Positions 1 through 7,926 are shown, counted from the first letter of the stretch. The stretch is 55,337 nucleotides of DNA from Calothrix sp. PCC 6303 (GCF_000317435.1 NC_019752.1:1-55337), one strand, 5' to 3'. Made by a program: numbers and translations. Notes: generated from the letters alone by a model not told the origin.

Positions 1-36
1 ATAGTATTTGTTATCATATATGATAACAAATACTAT
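1..36. repeat. Perfect 36-bp palindrome
   Basis: Bases 1-18 are the exact reverse complement of bases 19-36, so the whole 36 bp is a perfect AT-rich palindrome with no loop bases. It sits 58 bp before the start codon of the HTH/HNH gene. It has no T-run typical of a terminator. It could be an operator for the HTH domain of that gene, the end of an upstream element, or a recombination or hairpin site. Being at the window edge, its left context is unseen. Confidence 0.85.
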
Positions 37-94
37 TTAGACCGTTAATATATAAGTTAACAAAAACACTACCTGCTCTGTCATAATTGGAATC

Positions 95-1468
95 ATGGGA
101 AAAGCAGGTCAAGCACTGAGACAAATATTAGATTCTTACAACATCAGCCAAAGCCAACTGGCTACAGGGTTGGGTGTTGAACGTCCGATTGTCTTCCGTT
201 GGTTTCACGAAAAAACCGACCCCACAGCTGAAACCGTTGCAGAGATAGTCAAAGCCTTACACAACATCAATTCATCTGCTGCCAGAGACTTTGTGCAAGC
301 ATACTTGGGCAGTCTCACCCATACCCCACAAACAGCTTCAACTCAAGAACTACCCCAGTCAGAACGGGTTAATATCGGGGTTTTAGCTCAATTTTTTAAT
401 AATACTACTAACTCTTACAAATACCTATTTTTTTTATCACTTTTAGATATTCTGAAACGAAGACATTTTGAGACTTTATCGCCGATTAGTTTTGAAGAAA
501 TTATTATCGAGATGCTGGCAAATGCTTGGTATCCCCATACTTACTTTAAACTGTCTTTTGGAACGCAAGACCAGATTGCTAATAAATTAGATTCTCTGGA
601 ATTAGAAATCACCGAACCAATCTTAAATTTTCGAGATACAGATAAAAAGCTATTAAGGAAAATAATTCAATCTCAAAATCTTGAGGACATTATTACTTTT
701 ATCGCTAAATACGTTCCATTTCGCCTGATTCGTCCATTTTTCGCTGGAGAAACTAGAGGTTTACTCGATGCTAAAGTTAATCAAACGATTATTAATCTTG
801 CCAACAATCAATTTGAAAAAACAAAGCCTATCTACTGCTTTAATTCCCAATCTTTAAAAGACTGTAGCGCAATTTTATTACATCAAGACTGGGTAGAATA
901 TATTGCGGAAAACTATTCAATTGTCAGAGGCTGGGTATCCTGGGAATGGCTGGGTTATATGCAAAAATGCAACCCCAGTGTACCTGCCGTTGCTAATAAA
1001 CTATTTCCCCCACAACAACGAGAATCCCTAGCTAATCAAACTAAATTCTGGAAGCTTGTTTTAGAGCATACAGAGGTTCGCTGTATTTACTCTAACCTCG
1101 TTTTAACTACAGATAATATATCTCTCGACCATTATTTACCTTGGTCTTTTGTTGCCCATGACCTACTTTGGAATTTAGTTCCTACAACTTCATCTGTTAA
1201 TTCCAGCAAGTCCAATAATATTCCATCCGTCGATAAATACTTTCATAAGTTTATTGAATTTCAACATGTGGGTTTAGTAATTAATAAAAATAACATGAAA
1301 GAAAAAGATTGGAATAAATATATTGAACCTTATTTAGCAGATTTAAAAATCACAGATAAAAATAACTTACTCGATTTAGATATTTTGAGAATTGCTTATC
1401 AAAGTACAGTTTTACCTTTAGTCTCTTTAGCTATTAATCAAGGGTTTACTGGAGATTGGTTATATTAA
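95..1468 (+). CDS. XRE helix-turn-helix / HNH endonuclease fusion protein
   Basis: This 457-aa protein joins an N-terminal XRE-type helix-turn-helix (about residues 1-65, with SQSQLATGLGVERPIVFRWF) to a C-terminal HNH-type nuclease region. The nuclease part shows a Cys near residue 330 (RCIYSN), the DHYLPW motif near 345 and the downstream NLVPT...N residues that complete a beta-beta-alpha-Me fold. The middle (about 95-320) resembles the helical region of HNH proteins found in restriction or defence islands, with FKLSFGTQDQI. HNH enzymes cut DNA using one metal ion; the HTH may give sequence specificity or autoregulation. It starts at an ATG 58 bp after a perfect palindrome, which may be its operator. 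Domain calls are by motif and the biological role is inferred. No obvious partner gene follows. Confidence 0.75.
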   Translation: MGKAGQALRQILDSYNISQSQLATGLGVERPIVFRWFHEKTDPTAETVAEIVKALHNINSSAARDFVQAYLGSLTHTPQTASTQELPQSERVNIGVLAQFFNNTTNSYKYLFFLSLLDILKRRHFETLSPISFEEIIIEMLANAWYPHTYFKLSFGTQDQIANKLDSLELEITEPILNFRDTDKKLLRKIIQSQNLEDIITFIAKYVPFRLIRPFFAGETRGLLDAKVNQTIINLANNQFEKTKPIYCFNSQSLKDCSAILLHQDWVEYIAENYSIVRGWVSWEWLGYMQKCNPSVPAVANKLFPPQQRESLANQTKFWKLVLEHTEVRCIYSNLVLTTDNISLDHYLPWSFVAHDLLWNLVPTTSSVNSSKSNNIPSVDKYFHKFIEFQHVGLVINKNNMKEKDWNKYIEPYLADLKITDKNNLLDLDILRIAYQSTVLPLVSLAINQGFTGDWLY

Positions 1469-1742
1469 TGCGTTAGTTCTCAGAAAAGGACATCGCCTAA
1501 ATCCCATTTTATTTGGTGGTGGGCATCATATCTGGCGATCGCTCTTAATAATCCTGAGTCGGAGCGCTTGCGTTGGGAACAAACCAGGATGAGAAGATTT
1601 TGGCTGTATGTAGAGACTTCGCTCGTAAGGTTGTCAAGACTATCTTCATCACAAAACTTAACCATTTTAGATGTCATTCCACACGTCAAGCACCATACCA
1701 TACCATACCCTATAAAAAACGCTGATTTTATGAATTCCCCCC

Positions 1743-2183
1743 CTATAGCACTAATTCACCCACTACCAAAATCCTCAACTCCGTCACCCGCCTCAAAGCC
1801 ACATCATTGGTCAAAAAGGCATCACAGCCGGACGTTAAAGCCGCCGCAACCTGCAAGGCATCGGGTAACTGAAGGTTATAATGCACCCGAATTCTTGCAG
1901 CTTCTCGCGCAATAGCAGCATCAATCTCCACAAAAACCACTTCATCCTGCTGTAACACATCGACAAAAGCCCGCTCTAAATCCACTAATCCCAGACGTAT
2001 AGCACCCACCAAACACTCTGATAACGTTATTGGCGATGCTACTGCGGTAATATCAACTTCCAACCGCTCAAAAATTGGATCGACGAAATCTACAAACTGT
2101 GGATTTCGTTCCACAAAATAAATTACAGGTGCTGTATCGAGAAATAAACGAGAAACTCCTGCTAATGCGTCACTAATTCTCAT
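1743..2183 (-). CDS. PIN-domain toxin (VapC-like)
   Basis: This 146-aa protein has the PIN-domain layout of VapC ribonucleases: an N-terminal acidic residue in LFLDTAP (about residue 16), SECL near 55, LPDALQVAAAL near 107 and FLTND near 125, which together form the acidic metal site. VapC toxins cleave tRNA or rRNA. The upstream antitoxin gene overlaps it by one base (TAATG), and AGGAG lies just before the start, so translation is probably coupled. This is a plasmid-maintenance or stress module, and it appears intact. The RNA target cannot be read from the sequence. Confidence 0.85.
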   Translation of the reverse strand: MRISDALAGVSRLFLDTAPVIYFVERNPQFVDFVDPIFERLEVDITAVASPITLSECLVGAIRLGLVDLERAFVDVLQQDEVVFVEIDAAIAREAARIRVHYNLQLPDALQVAAALTSGCDAFLTNDVALRRVTELRILVVGELVL

Positions 2184-2446
2184 TACTCTCCTCGCAACAA
2201 CCCTTCTCGATGCTCGTCACCTTCCCTTCGAGTCCGCGAAACCCATTCCTGAGCATCCTCACCTAATAGCGGATAGGGTGCCATCCCCTTCAAATCGCTC
2301 CACTTTCGTTGTGGCTGCAATTGAGTGACGTGCTTCTTCACCCGATCGACTAAATGCCCCATCACCGTCAATTGCTCTTCTGGAGTCAGTTGCTCAATCT
2401 CGATTAAAATTTTTTGAAGTGATGGACTCATCAACTTAACCCTCAT
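2183..2446 (-). CDS. Antitoxin of the PIN toxin pair
   Basis: A small protein of about 87 aa directly upstream of and overlapping the PIN toxin. Its stop shares a base with the toxin ATG. Its N-terminal half is helical (LQKILIEIEQLTPEEQLTVM) and the C-terminal half has the WSDLKGMAPYP...GEDAQEWV pattern common in cyanobacterial antitoxins next to PIN genes. It should bind and block the toxin and probably repress the operon. AGGAGG lies 17 bp before the ATG at 2446; an in-frame TTG at 2449 and an ATG at 2428 are alternative starts. The antitoxin call rests mainly on position and size. Confidence 0.75.
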   Translation of the reverse strand: MRVKLMSPSLQKILIEIEQLTPEEQLTVMGHLVDRVKKHVTQLQPQRKWSDLKGMAPYPLLGEDAQEWVSRTRREGDEHREGLLRGE

Positions 2447-2517
2447 CAACTGCTGTAGCTCAACCTCCTGTAGATTTTAGCGTCTTCACCCGATTCCAGC
2501 GCTTGAGTTGTAAAACT

Positions 2518-3483
2518 TCACACCAAATCTTCCAACAGCGCCGTAATTTTTCCCTGCGCCTTGGTTCTGTTATCGTCATAAATCATCAAAGTATTCAAAC
2601 TCGCATGGCGGCTCAACTTTTGCACGCTACGCACATCCCCATCACTCGCATCGAGTGCCGCCGTTACCGACGAATGCCTGATTCTATGGGGACTAATAGT
2701 TTTAGAAATCCCAGCATTCTCGGCAATCTCCACCACAATCTTGCGAATACCATCCCCCGTCAACCGATGCCCGTAGCGCGGACGCAACGAAGTAAATAAT
2801 GGTTGCTTGCTATCCAACTCCTTACGTACTAACAACCAATCTTGGAGAGCATTGCAAGTCTTATGATGTAGGTCGATATTCTCCTTTTGGGTTCCCCTTC
2901 CCTTTCCCAAAATACTCAAAGTACCCGCCTCCAAATCCAAATCCTCAATATTGCATTGGGAAATTTCCTCTCTTCTTAAGGCATTAGCCCACAAAAGTCG
3001 CAACAGCGCATAATCGCGCTTTCCCTTCAACGTCTCCCTATCCGGTATTGCCAACATCTTCTTAAACGCCTCCGGTCCGATACCCGTTGTATCGCGGTAC
3101 GGCTTCACCTTCTCACACTTGATATTTGCCAGCGTCCAATCGCACTTACCCACCTGATAGGCATAATTAACCAACGCCTTAATAGCCGCCAAGCGTCTAT
3201 TGACCGTCGCCTCCTTCAAACCCTTATCAACCAACTGTGACTTATAACGCAACACCAAAGTCACAGCCGAAAACCTATCCATCTGCAAAAACTGCGCCAC
3301 CAACACCGGAGTCGGCTCCTGAGCGCACACCATCATAAAAAAATTCTTTAAATCCTTGGCATACTCGTGGCGGGTGCTTTTATTGCGCTTGCCCAGCAAT
3401 AACTCCTGCAACAAATCGCGTTCGAGAGCGATCGCAAAAGGATTAACCCGCGATATAGAACCATCATCATCGCTTGGCGACAT
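2518..3483 (-). CDS. Tyrosine recombinase (phage-integrase family, XerC/D-like)
   Basis: A 321-aa site-specific recombinase. The N-terminal SAM-like core-binding region (about 25-125) precedes the catalytic domain. Visible catalytic residues are Arg in ALRREEI (about 168), His-x-x-Arg in HRIRHS (266-269), His in SRHAS (293) and the nucleophilic Tyr in MIYDDN (302). Such enzymes resolve plasmid multimers or move integrative elements through a covalent 3'-phosphotyrosine. No excisionase is seen beside it. A short inverted repeat at 3625-3641 lies about 140 bp upstream, but a crossover site cannot be assigned. Dimer resolution fits a plasmid of this size; integration is the alternative. Confidence 0.88.
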   Translation of the reverse strand: MSPSDDDGSISRVNPFAIALERDLLQELLLGKRNKSTRHEYAKDLKNFFMMVCAQEPTPVLVAQFLQMDRFSAVTLVLRYKSQLVDKGLKEATVNRRLAAIKALVNYAYQVGKCDWTLANIKCEKVKPYRDTTGIGPEAFKKMLAIPDRETLKGKRDYALLRLLWANALRREEISQCNIEDLDLEAGTLSILGKGRGTQKENIDLHHKTCNALQDWLLVRKELDSKQPLFTSLRPRYGHRLTGDGIRKIVVEIAENAGISKTISPHRIRHSSVTAALDASDGDVRSVQKLSRHASLNTLMIYDDNRTKAQGKITALLEDLV

Positions 3484-3624
3484 ATAAGTATCGAAAACTT
3501 TTCTTTTCGATAATTAGCCTACCATGTCTTACGTACAATACGGCGAAACTCTCAATTCATCTGGGATACGGGGTACTCCCCATCAATCGAGCAATCCTTC
3601 AATTCCTGATATGCTGATATCAAT

Positions 3625-3641
3625 GCTATCTACTTGATAGC
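3625..3641. repeat. Short inverted repeat between recombinase and HTH gene
   Basis: GCTATC-5 nt-GATAGC lies in the divergent intergenic region between the recombinase (minus strand) and the interrupted HTH gene (plus strand). It is placed like an operator or a small recombination core. Function unknown. Confidence 0.4.
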
Positions 3642-3672
3642 GCGATTCATTGCTAGCAATTGCGATATCACT

Positions 3673-3962
3673 ATGACTCACACTCAAGATGAAAGCAAGC
3701 CCAGTCAGATGCTGCGTGTACCCACTCCCTTAATTGATGCAGTGAAGGAATTATCTCGGTTGCATCGACAAGGACTTACCCATGAGGTACTTTCTGGGTT
3801 GGATAATTTGATCAAAACCTTGGAATTTGGCAATGGTAGTCCCCATGATGGAGCGTATCAAACCATATCGGAAATTTGCTCTCGCTTGGATAATTTAGAA
3901 TCCCAACTGTCGGGTTCTTCAAATAGCGACGAAATACCATCAACTAAACGTATATATGATTT
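3673..3962 (+). pseudogene. 5' part of a cyanobacterial plasmid HTH gene, interrupted by an ISKra4-type element
   Basis: This is the first 96-97 codons of a gene cut by the IS at 3963. It starts at ATG 3673 (MTHTQDESK); the upstream TTG at 3634 is less likely. It encodes RVPTPLIDAVKELSRLHRQG followed by a helical region. Removing the IS and one copy of the 9-bp target duplication joins this part in frame to 5706-6027, giving a 203-aa product. Left as it is, translation runs about 14 codons into the IS and stops at 4005. The ancestral product looks like a DNA-binding protein of the kind encoded beside plasmid recombinase genes; the family name is not known to me. Confidence 0.85.
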
Positions 3963-3980
3963 GGGTGCGGCTCTTTTAGA
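3963..3980. repeat. IS left terminal inverted repeat
   Basis: An 18-bp sequence, GGGTGCGGCTCTTTTAGA, exactly complementary in reverse to 5679-5696. It is preceded directly by the target duplication ATATGATTT. Confidence 0.93.
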
Positions 3981-4101
3981 AGTACGTTATACTTTGGAAG
4001 AATAAAGATGAGAAGGCTGTCAGAGTAGTATTTTGAGCAAATAATCAGGTATTGGTGACGGGCTTTCCAAGCAAGCATCTATTGGGAGATAATTGAGACA
4101 T

Positions 4102-5661
4102 ATGAAAGCATCTACCTCAAAAGAAGACATGTTTTTCTCGGAAGCACGAGAGCTATTTGAAGAAATGGTGAACTGGTTAAGTGAGGATAGTGTTTGCGGT
4201 TTAGAGCATGGAGAATTAGAGAACAAACTCCTGGATAACGGAAACGAACTATTAAGAAGACTGTTACAAGGCTATTTAAACAGACGTAGTAATGATGAAA
4301 TAGAGGGGGAGTGTTTGGGGAGTGACTTAGCTAAAAGAACCCACAAAAAAAGATTTTCCCGGACACTGACAACAATATTTGGCACAGTGACAGTCAAGCG
4401 AATTGGCTACGGAGGAAGAAAAACCACTTCTCTGAATCCATTGGATGCGGAATTAAACCTACCAGAATCTAAGTATTCCCACGGAATTAGGCAACGAATA
4501 GCAGTGGAGGCGGCACGTTCGGGTTTTGGCGAGACAACAGAAATAATCAAGAAAGCGATGCCAGTTGAGATAGGTAAGCGTCAAGTAGAAGACTTGGCTC
4601 GCCATAGTGCTTGCGATTTTGATGATTTCTATAGCGAACAACAAGCACAGTCAAGGGAACTGGAGGAAACCGGAGAAATTGTGGTAATCAGTGCAGACGG
4701 AAAGGGTGTTGTTATGCGTACAGAAGATTTACGTGCTGAGACTCAAAAAAGGGCGCTTGCTTCAAACAAAAAGTTAAATAAACGATTGACCAAGGGAGAA
4801 AAACGTAACTCAAAGCGAATGGCTACGGTGGCTTCAGTTTATACTATTAACCCATTTGTCCGTACTGCTCAACAAATCGTAAACCCAGAAGAAGAAGATA
4901 AAAAAAATCTCAAACGACCTCGACCACAAGGTAAGCGTGTTTGGGCAAGCCTAGTTAAAGAGCCTGAACAAGTCCTAAAAGAGGCATTTGATGAAGCATT
5001 ACACCGCGACCCCAATCACCAAAAGCACTTTTGTGCCCTAGTAGATGGTAATAAGACACAATTGTCACTGTTGAATAAATTCGCTCGTCAACACAATCTC
5101 AAGTTAACCATCGTCCTAGACATTATTCATGTGATTGAGTATTTGTGGAAAGCTGCGTTTGCCTTCTATGAGAATACCAGTAAAGAGGCAGAAGCTTGGG
5201 TAAGCAAACGTTTGCTGCTTATCCTAGAAGGCAAGTCGAGCCAGGTTGCTGCTGGTATGCGTCGCAGCGCCACTCTACGCAAACTTACTCCATCAGAACG
5301 AAAATCAGTCGATGCCTGTGCCAGATATTTGCTTAATAACAGTGCTTACCTTAAATACGATGATTACTTGAAAGCTGGGCTGCCGATTGCGACTGGAGTC
5401 ATTGAGGGGGCTTGTCGTCACCTCATTAAAGATCGAATGGATATTACAGGTGCTCGCTGGAGCCTTGAAGGTGCGGAAGCTGTTTTACGACTTCGTTCCC
5501 TTTACATTAGTGGTGATTGGGATGAGTATTGGCGCTTCCATTTAAAACAGGAGCATCAACGCAATCACTCTTGCTTCTATAAAGACGGCATTCCTTTAAT
5601 GAAGCGAGTAATTCAAGCTCGCTGTTCTACTACTGCTCCCACGGTCGCAATGCCTATCTAA
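4102..5661 (+). CDS. ISKra4-family transposase
   Basis: A DDE-type transposase of about 519 aa. It shows VISADGKGV (first catalytic Asp), FCALVDGN (second Asp) and the family-typical C-terminal block GVIEGACRHLIKDRMDITGARW (quoted here only as landmark GVIEGACRH...DRMDITGARW) carrying the catalytic Glu. ATG 4102 is chosen over the TTG at 4093 because GGGAG lies about 12 bp upstream of the ATG. The frame has no internal stop. The terminal repeats enclose only this gene, so it is a simple IS without passenger genes. The transposase should be functional, since all three acidic motifs are present. Confidence 0.93.
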   Translation: MKASTSKEDMFFSEARELFEEMVNWLSEDSVCGLEHGELENKLLDNGNELLRRLLQGYLNRRSNDEIEGECLGSDLAKRTHKKRFSRTLTTIFGTVTVKRIGYGGRKTTSLNPLDAELNLPESKYSHGIRQRIAVEAARSGFGETTEIIKKAMPVEIGKRQVEDLARHSACDFDDFYSEQQAQSRELEETGEIVVISADGKGVVMRTEDLRAETQKRALASNKKLNKRLTKGEKRNSKRMATVASVYTINPFVRTAQQIVNPEEEDKKNLKRPRPQGKRVWASLVKEPEQVLKEAFDEALHRDPNHQKHFCALVDGNKTQLSLLNKFARQHNLKLTIVLDIIHVIEYLWKAAFAFYENTSKEAEAWVSKRLLLILEGKSSQVAAGMRRSATLRKLTPSERKSVDACARYLLNNSAYLKYDDYLKAGLPIATGVIEGACRHLIKDRMDITGARWSLEGAEAVLRLRSLYISGDWDEYWRFHLKQEHQRNHSCFYKDGIPLMKRVIQARCSTTAPTVAMPI

Positions 5662-5678
5662 ATGTCATTCTTTGTCTC

Positions 5679-5696
5679 TCTAAAAGAGCCGCACCC
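5679..5696. repeat. IS right terminal inverted repeat
   Basis: Exact reverse complement of 3963-3980. It is followed directly by the second copy of the 9-bp target duplication at 5697-5705. Confidence 0.93.
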
Positions 5697-5705
5697 ATAT
5701 GATTT

Positions 5706-6027
5706 AGAGCAAAAAATCAATGCGATAAATAATCGGTTGACTCAATTTGCCGAGGCAATTATGCAGCTTCAAAGTAATATTAATAATCAACCAAGACGAG
5801 GTAAATCATACAACAGTAATTCCTATTATCAAGGGCAACCTGTTAAGTTTCAGCCCATTACAGAAGAAAGTTTAGCTTCAAGGTTAGGGGTAACTCCAGA
5901 AACTATTCGTAAGGAAAGAGAGAGTCAACCCGCACCACTTTTTTTTGCATGGTCTAAGCGCAAAGATACTTCTGGTATTGGATGGGAATTTAACGAGAAA
6001 ACAGGATTGTATCATCCAATTACTTGA
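5706..6027 (+). pseudogene. 3' part of the IS-interrupted HTH gene
   Basis: These are the last 107 or so codons of the gene broken by the IS. They are in the same frame as 3673-3962 once one duplication copy is removed; the joined length of 612 nt is divisible by three. The product has a coiled helix (EQKINAINNRLTQFAEAIMQ), a linker, then a small HTH-like segment (EESLASRLGVTPETIRKERE) and a C-terminal Trp-rich tail (FFAWSKRKD...GIGWEF) common in cyanobacterial plasmid proteins. An in-frame ATG at 5662 inside the IS right end could allow expression of this C-terminal half from an IS-borne start, which would add 14 foreign residues. Confidence 0.8.
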
Positions 6028-6136
6028 ACCCGACATTTAATAAAGCTATGCCATGCGGAGTATCCCAATAGGCAAGATTTCACTCTTTGATTGCTTTACC
6101 GTTAAAATAATAGATGTTGGTTTATAGGTGAAAAGC

Positions 6137-6454
6137 ATGACGGAAACCAAGTCTACCCGTGTTGTTCGTAGGGGGAGAATATTTCCTGAAATTCAATGGA
6201 CGGAAGAACAAAAAGCTCAATGGGAAACCGAAGGAGAGAATTTATACCAGCGCTGCAAGCCTATATTTGATAAAGTTAAATCAGAATTAATTGAAACACA
6301 CTACAACTGGTATATGACGGTTGAACCGGATAGTGGTGAGTATTTTGTCGATAGAGATTTAGAAGTTGTTTGGCTGCGTTGCCGCGAAAAACACCCTGGT
6401 AAAATACACCATACTTTCCGAATTAATGAAACTGGGGCTTGCGGCACAATATGA
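6137..6454 (+). CDS. Hypothetical protein upstream of retropepsin-like gene
   Basis: A protein of about 105 aa (MTETKSTRVV...), charged, with WTEEQKAQWETEGENLYQRC and a central THYNWYM. ATG 6137 is preferred over the GTG at 6128 because AGGTG lies 6 bp before it. Its last bases overlap the next gene (ATGA), so the two are translationally coupled. In cyanobacteria similar small proteins precede clan-AA aspartic protease genes as pairs; whether they are toxin-antitoxin pairs is not established. This gene is intact but its partner is truncated. I do not recognise a domain. Confidence 0.65.
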   Translation: MTETKSTRVVRRGRIFPEIQWTEEQKAQWETEGENLYQRCKPIFDKVKSELIETHYNWYMTVEPDSGEYFVDRDLEVVWLRCREKHPGKIHHTFRINETGACGTI

Positions 6455-6699
6455 CTGTTTCCGGTTTTTTTGGTGATGAGGATGCACTACTTTTTGAAAT
6501 TAATTTGATAGCGTTGGATGGATTGGAATTACCAGTTGATGCAATGTTAGATACAGGTTTTTCCGGTTGGCTGACAATTGATAAACAAGATTTAGATGCA
6601 CTTGGTTGGACTTATATTGACCAACAAATTATGCGAACTGCACGCGGGGATGTAAGATCGGTTCCACGGTGCAGTCGTCAAGTATTCAATATATACTAG
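6451..6699 (+). pseudogene. Truncated retropepsin-like aspartic protease (clan AA)
   Basis: The first 70 or so residues are those of a small single-domain aspartic protease: an N-terminal strand region, then the catalytic motif MLDTGFSGWLTI (Asp near residue 30). Such proteins are usually 120-140 aa and continue with strands that complete the fold. Here the family-like sequence stops after ARGDVR at about 6657, and the remaining 13 codons are the antisense of a truncated acetyltransferase gene. The fold cannot be complete, so activity is unlikely. ATG 6451 overlaps the previous stop by 4 bp. Confidence 0.72.
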
Positions 6700-6940
6700 T
6701 CTCTGTCCCAAGGCTTCGATTGAACCGTGACGTTGCGTTTCTATCTTCATCAATCCCTGCGTGCAACATAGAAGCCTCTAAAGCATAGCCTTGGTATTCT
6801 TCATTGCGATCTATAAAATCGCGCTTGAAAGCCCAGTCCCAGAATTTATCATCGGCTTCAACCATACGCAATTGCTCAAGCCATAAATTGGCAAAATCAT
6901 CAACTAAAATAATGGTAAACCCTAGCCAAAAAGGATAAGG
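6657..6940 (-). pseudogene. GNAT-like acetyltransferase remnant
   Basis: On the minus strand the reading AYAPYPFWLGFT...DDFANLWLEQL...DDKFWDWAFKRDF...NEEYQGYALEAS leads to GTET and then, after a +1 frame change near 6699, to VYIEYLTTAPWNRS. The last block looks like the core beta strand of cyanobacterial GNAT-family proteins (EYLxxAPWNR). The gene has no visible start, contains the frameshift, and ends at the junction with the truncated protease near 6657. It is therefore a 3'-truncated, frameshifted remnant. The family call is moderate because only about 90 residues remain. Confidence 0.5.
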
Positions 6941-6945
6941 CGCAT

Positions 6946-7350
6946 ATGCCAGCAGAAAGCGTTACCCTTCAAATACCAGAAATTATTTACACCAGACTAG
7001 TAAACACAGCAAAAGCAACCCATCGCCCTCTAGAAGAAGTAATACTCCGTGTATTACAAATAGGCAGTCCGCCTGCATGGGATGATGTACCATCTGAATT
7101 TCAAGCAGAAGTTGCAGCACTCGATAAATTAGACGATGATAGCTTGTGGCAAATAGCCCGTGGGAGCAAAACGACCCAAGACATGGAGCAATACAACCAG
7201 TTACTTGAAGGCAATTCTAACAATTCTTTAACCCAAGAAGAGCGCTTAGAATTAATGGCACTACGGCATGAAATGGACGTTTTTATGTTGTGTAAAGCTC
7301 AAGCCGCGGTATTACTCCGTTGGCGAGGTCACAATATACAAACTCGGTAA
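6946..7350 (+). CDS. Small protein paired with HNH nuclease gene
   Basis: A 134-aa protein starting at ATG 6946. The N-terminal part (SVTLQIPEIIYTRLVNTAKATHRPLEEVILRVLQ) has the beta-helix-helix pattern of ribbon-helix-helix antitoxins, followed by PPAWDDVPSEFQAEVAALDKLDDDSLW and an acidic helical tail (LTQEERLELMALRHEMDVFMLCKAQAAVLL). The HNH gene begins 6 bp after its stop, so the two form an operon. In cyanobacteria this type of protein is often encoded immediately before small HNH or toxin-like genes. An antitoxin or regulator role is inferred from position and the N-terminal pattern. Confidence 0.7.
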   Translation: MPAESVTLQIPEIIYTRLVNTAKATHRPLEEVILRVLQIGSPPAWDDVPSEFQAEVAALDKLDDDSLWQIARGSKTTQDMEQYNQLLEGNSNNSLTQEERLELMALRHEMDVFMLCKAQAAVLLRWRGHNIQTR

Positions 7351-7356
7351 TTAATA

Positions 7357-7782
7357 GTGTCTACATATATTTCTGAAAGCTTAAAAAATCAAATTATTTC
7401 AGCAGACTCATCACGCTGTTGTTATTGCTTAACCACAGAAGCCAACAGTGGTATACCGATGACATATGACCATATTCAACCTGTTTCTAAAAATGGAGAA
7501 AATAGCTTTAACAATCTTTGTTTAGCTTGTCGTACATGCAATGAATTTAAAGGTGACGCTACAGATGCTGTTGACCCCTTATCTGGAGAAGCAGTAAGCC
7601 TTTTTAATCCTCGCACACAAACATGGTCTGAGCATTTTTCTTGGAGTATTGATGGCACAAGGGTAGAGGGTTTAACAGCGATTGGTAGAGCCACAATCGC
7701 ACGTTTAAGAATGAATAATCCTGTTATAATTGTTGCCCGTGGGCGTTGGGTAATCAGCGGGTGGCACCCACCTGATGATTAA
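7357..7782 (+). CDS. HNH endonuclease
   Basis: A 141-aa protein with a complete HNH (Cys-coordinated) motif: CCYC near residues 22-25, then TYDHIQPVSKNG with the catalytic His, NNLCLACRTCN supplying Asn and the second Cys pair, and EFKG. The C-terminal 50 residues (WSEHFSWSIDGTRVEGLT...GRATIARLRMN) are the usual tail of this cyanobacterial family. It starts with GTG 6 bp after the preceding gene. The likely activity is metal-dependent DNA nicking or cleavage. Whether it is a toxin, a mobile-element nuclease or a defence factor is open; the pairing with a small RHH-like protein favours a toxin-antitoxin-like unit. Confidence 0.85.
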   Translation: MSTYISESLKNQIISADSSRCCYCLTTEANSGIPMTYDHIQPVSKNGENSFNNLCLACRTCNEFKGDATDAVDPLSGEAVSLFNPRTQTWSEHFSWSIDGTRVEGLTAIGRATIARLRMNNPVIIVARGRWVISGWHPPDD

Positions 7783-7803
7783 TATTTAAACTTATTACCT
7801 AAT

Positions 7804-7913
7804 ATAATCAAGACCAAATTTTGGCTAAATCCTGTGGGGATAATCCATTGAGTGGTGCGGTTGCCTGCGTCTAATGCCACTACTTGTCGCTTTAAGAAGC
7901 GATCGGGATTTGG
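7804..7913 (-). pseudogene. Internally deleted remnant of a parM (actin-like) gene
   Basis: Read on the minus strand, this fragment gives NPDRFLKRQVVALDAGNRT...TQWIIPTG fused to GFSQNLVLII. The first block matches residues near the start of the ParM-like protein at 14937-15935 (NPDHLLKRQVAALDAGNRT). The second matches a block about 200 residues later (TTGFSQNLGLIMDA). The DNA of both segments is nearly identical to 15825-15903 and 15203-15231. It is thus a remnant of a second, slightly diverged parM copy that lost its middle. The two plus-strand segments meet at a shared CC around 7830. Confidence 0.75.
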
Positions 7914-7926
7914 TTGGGTGGAAACC

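Larger units (their letters stand above)
3963..5696 (+). mobile_element. Complete ISKra4-family insertion sequence (1734 bp)
   Basis: Bounded by perfect 18-bp terminal inverted repeats: GGGTGCGGCTCTTTTAGA at 3963-3980 and its reverse complement at 5679-5696. A 9-bp direct target duplication, ATATGATTT, flanks it at 3954-3962 and 5697-5705. It carries one transposase gene (4102-5661). Intact ends, an intact reading frame and an unmutated duplication point to recent insertion. The family assignment comes from the transposase sequence. Confidence 0.93.

Noticed and set aside
1480-1915. Overlapping open frames of 73 and 115 codons
   Set aside because: They overlap each other and the PIN toxin on opposite strands, with no start signal or recognisable protein pattern.
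7852-7926. N-terminal extension of the XRE regulator from GTG 7852
   Set aside because: This stretch is the antisense of the parM remnant, and ATG 7927 is a better start.
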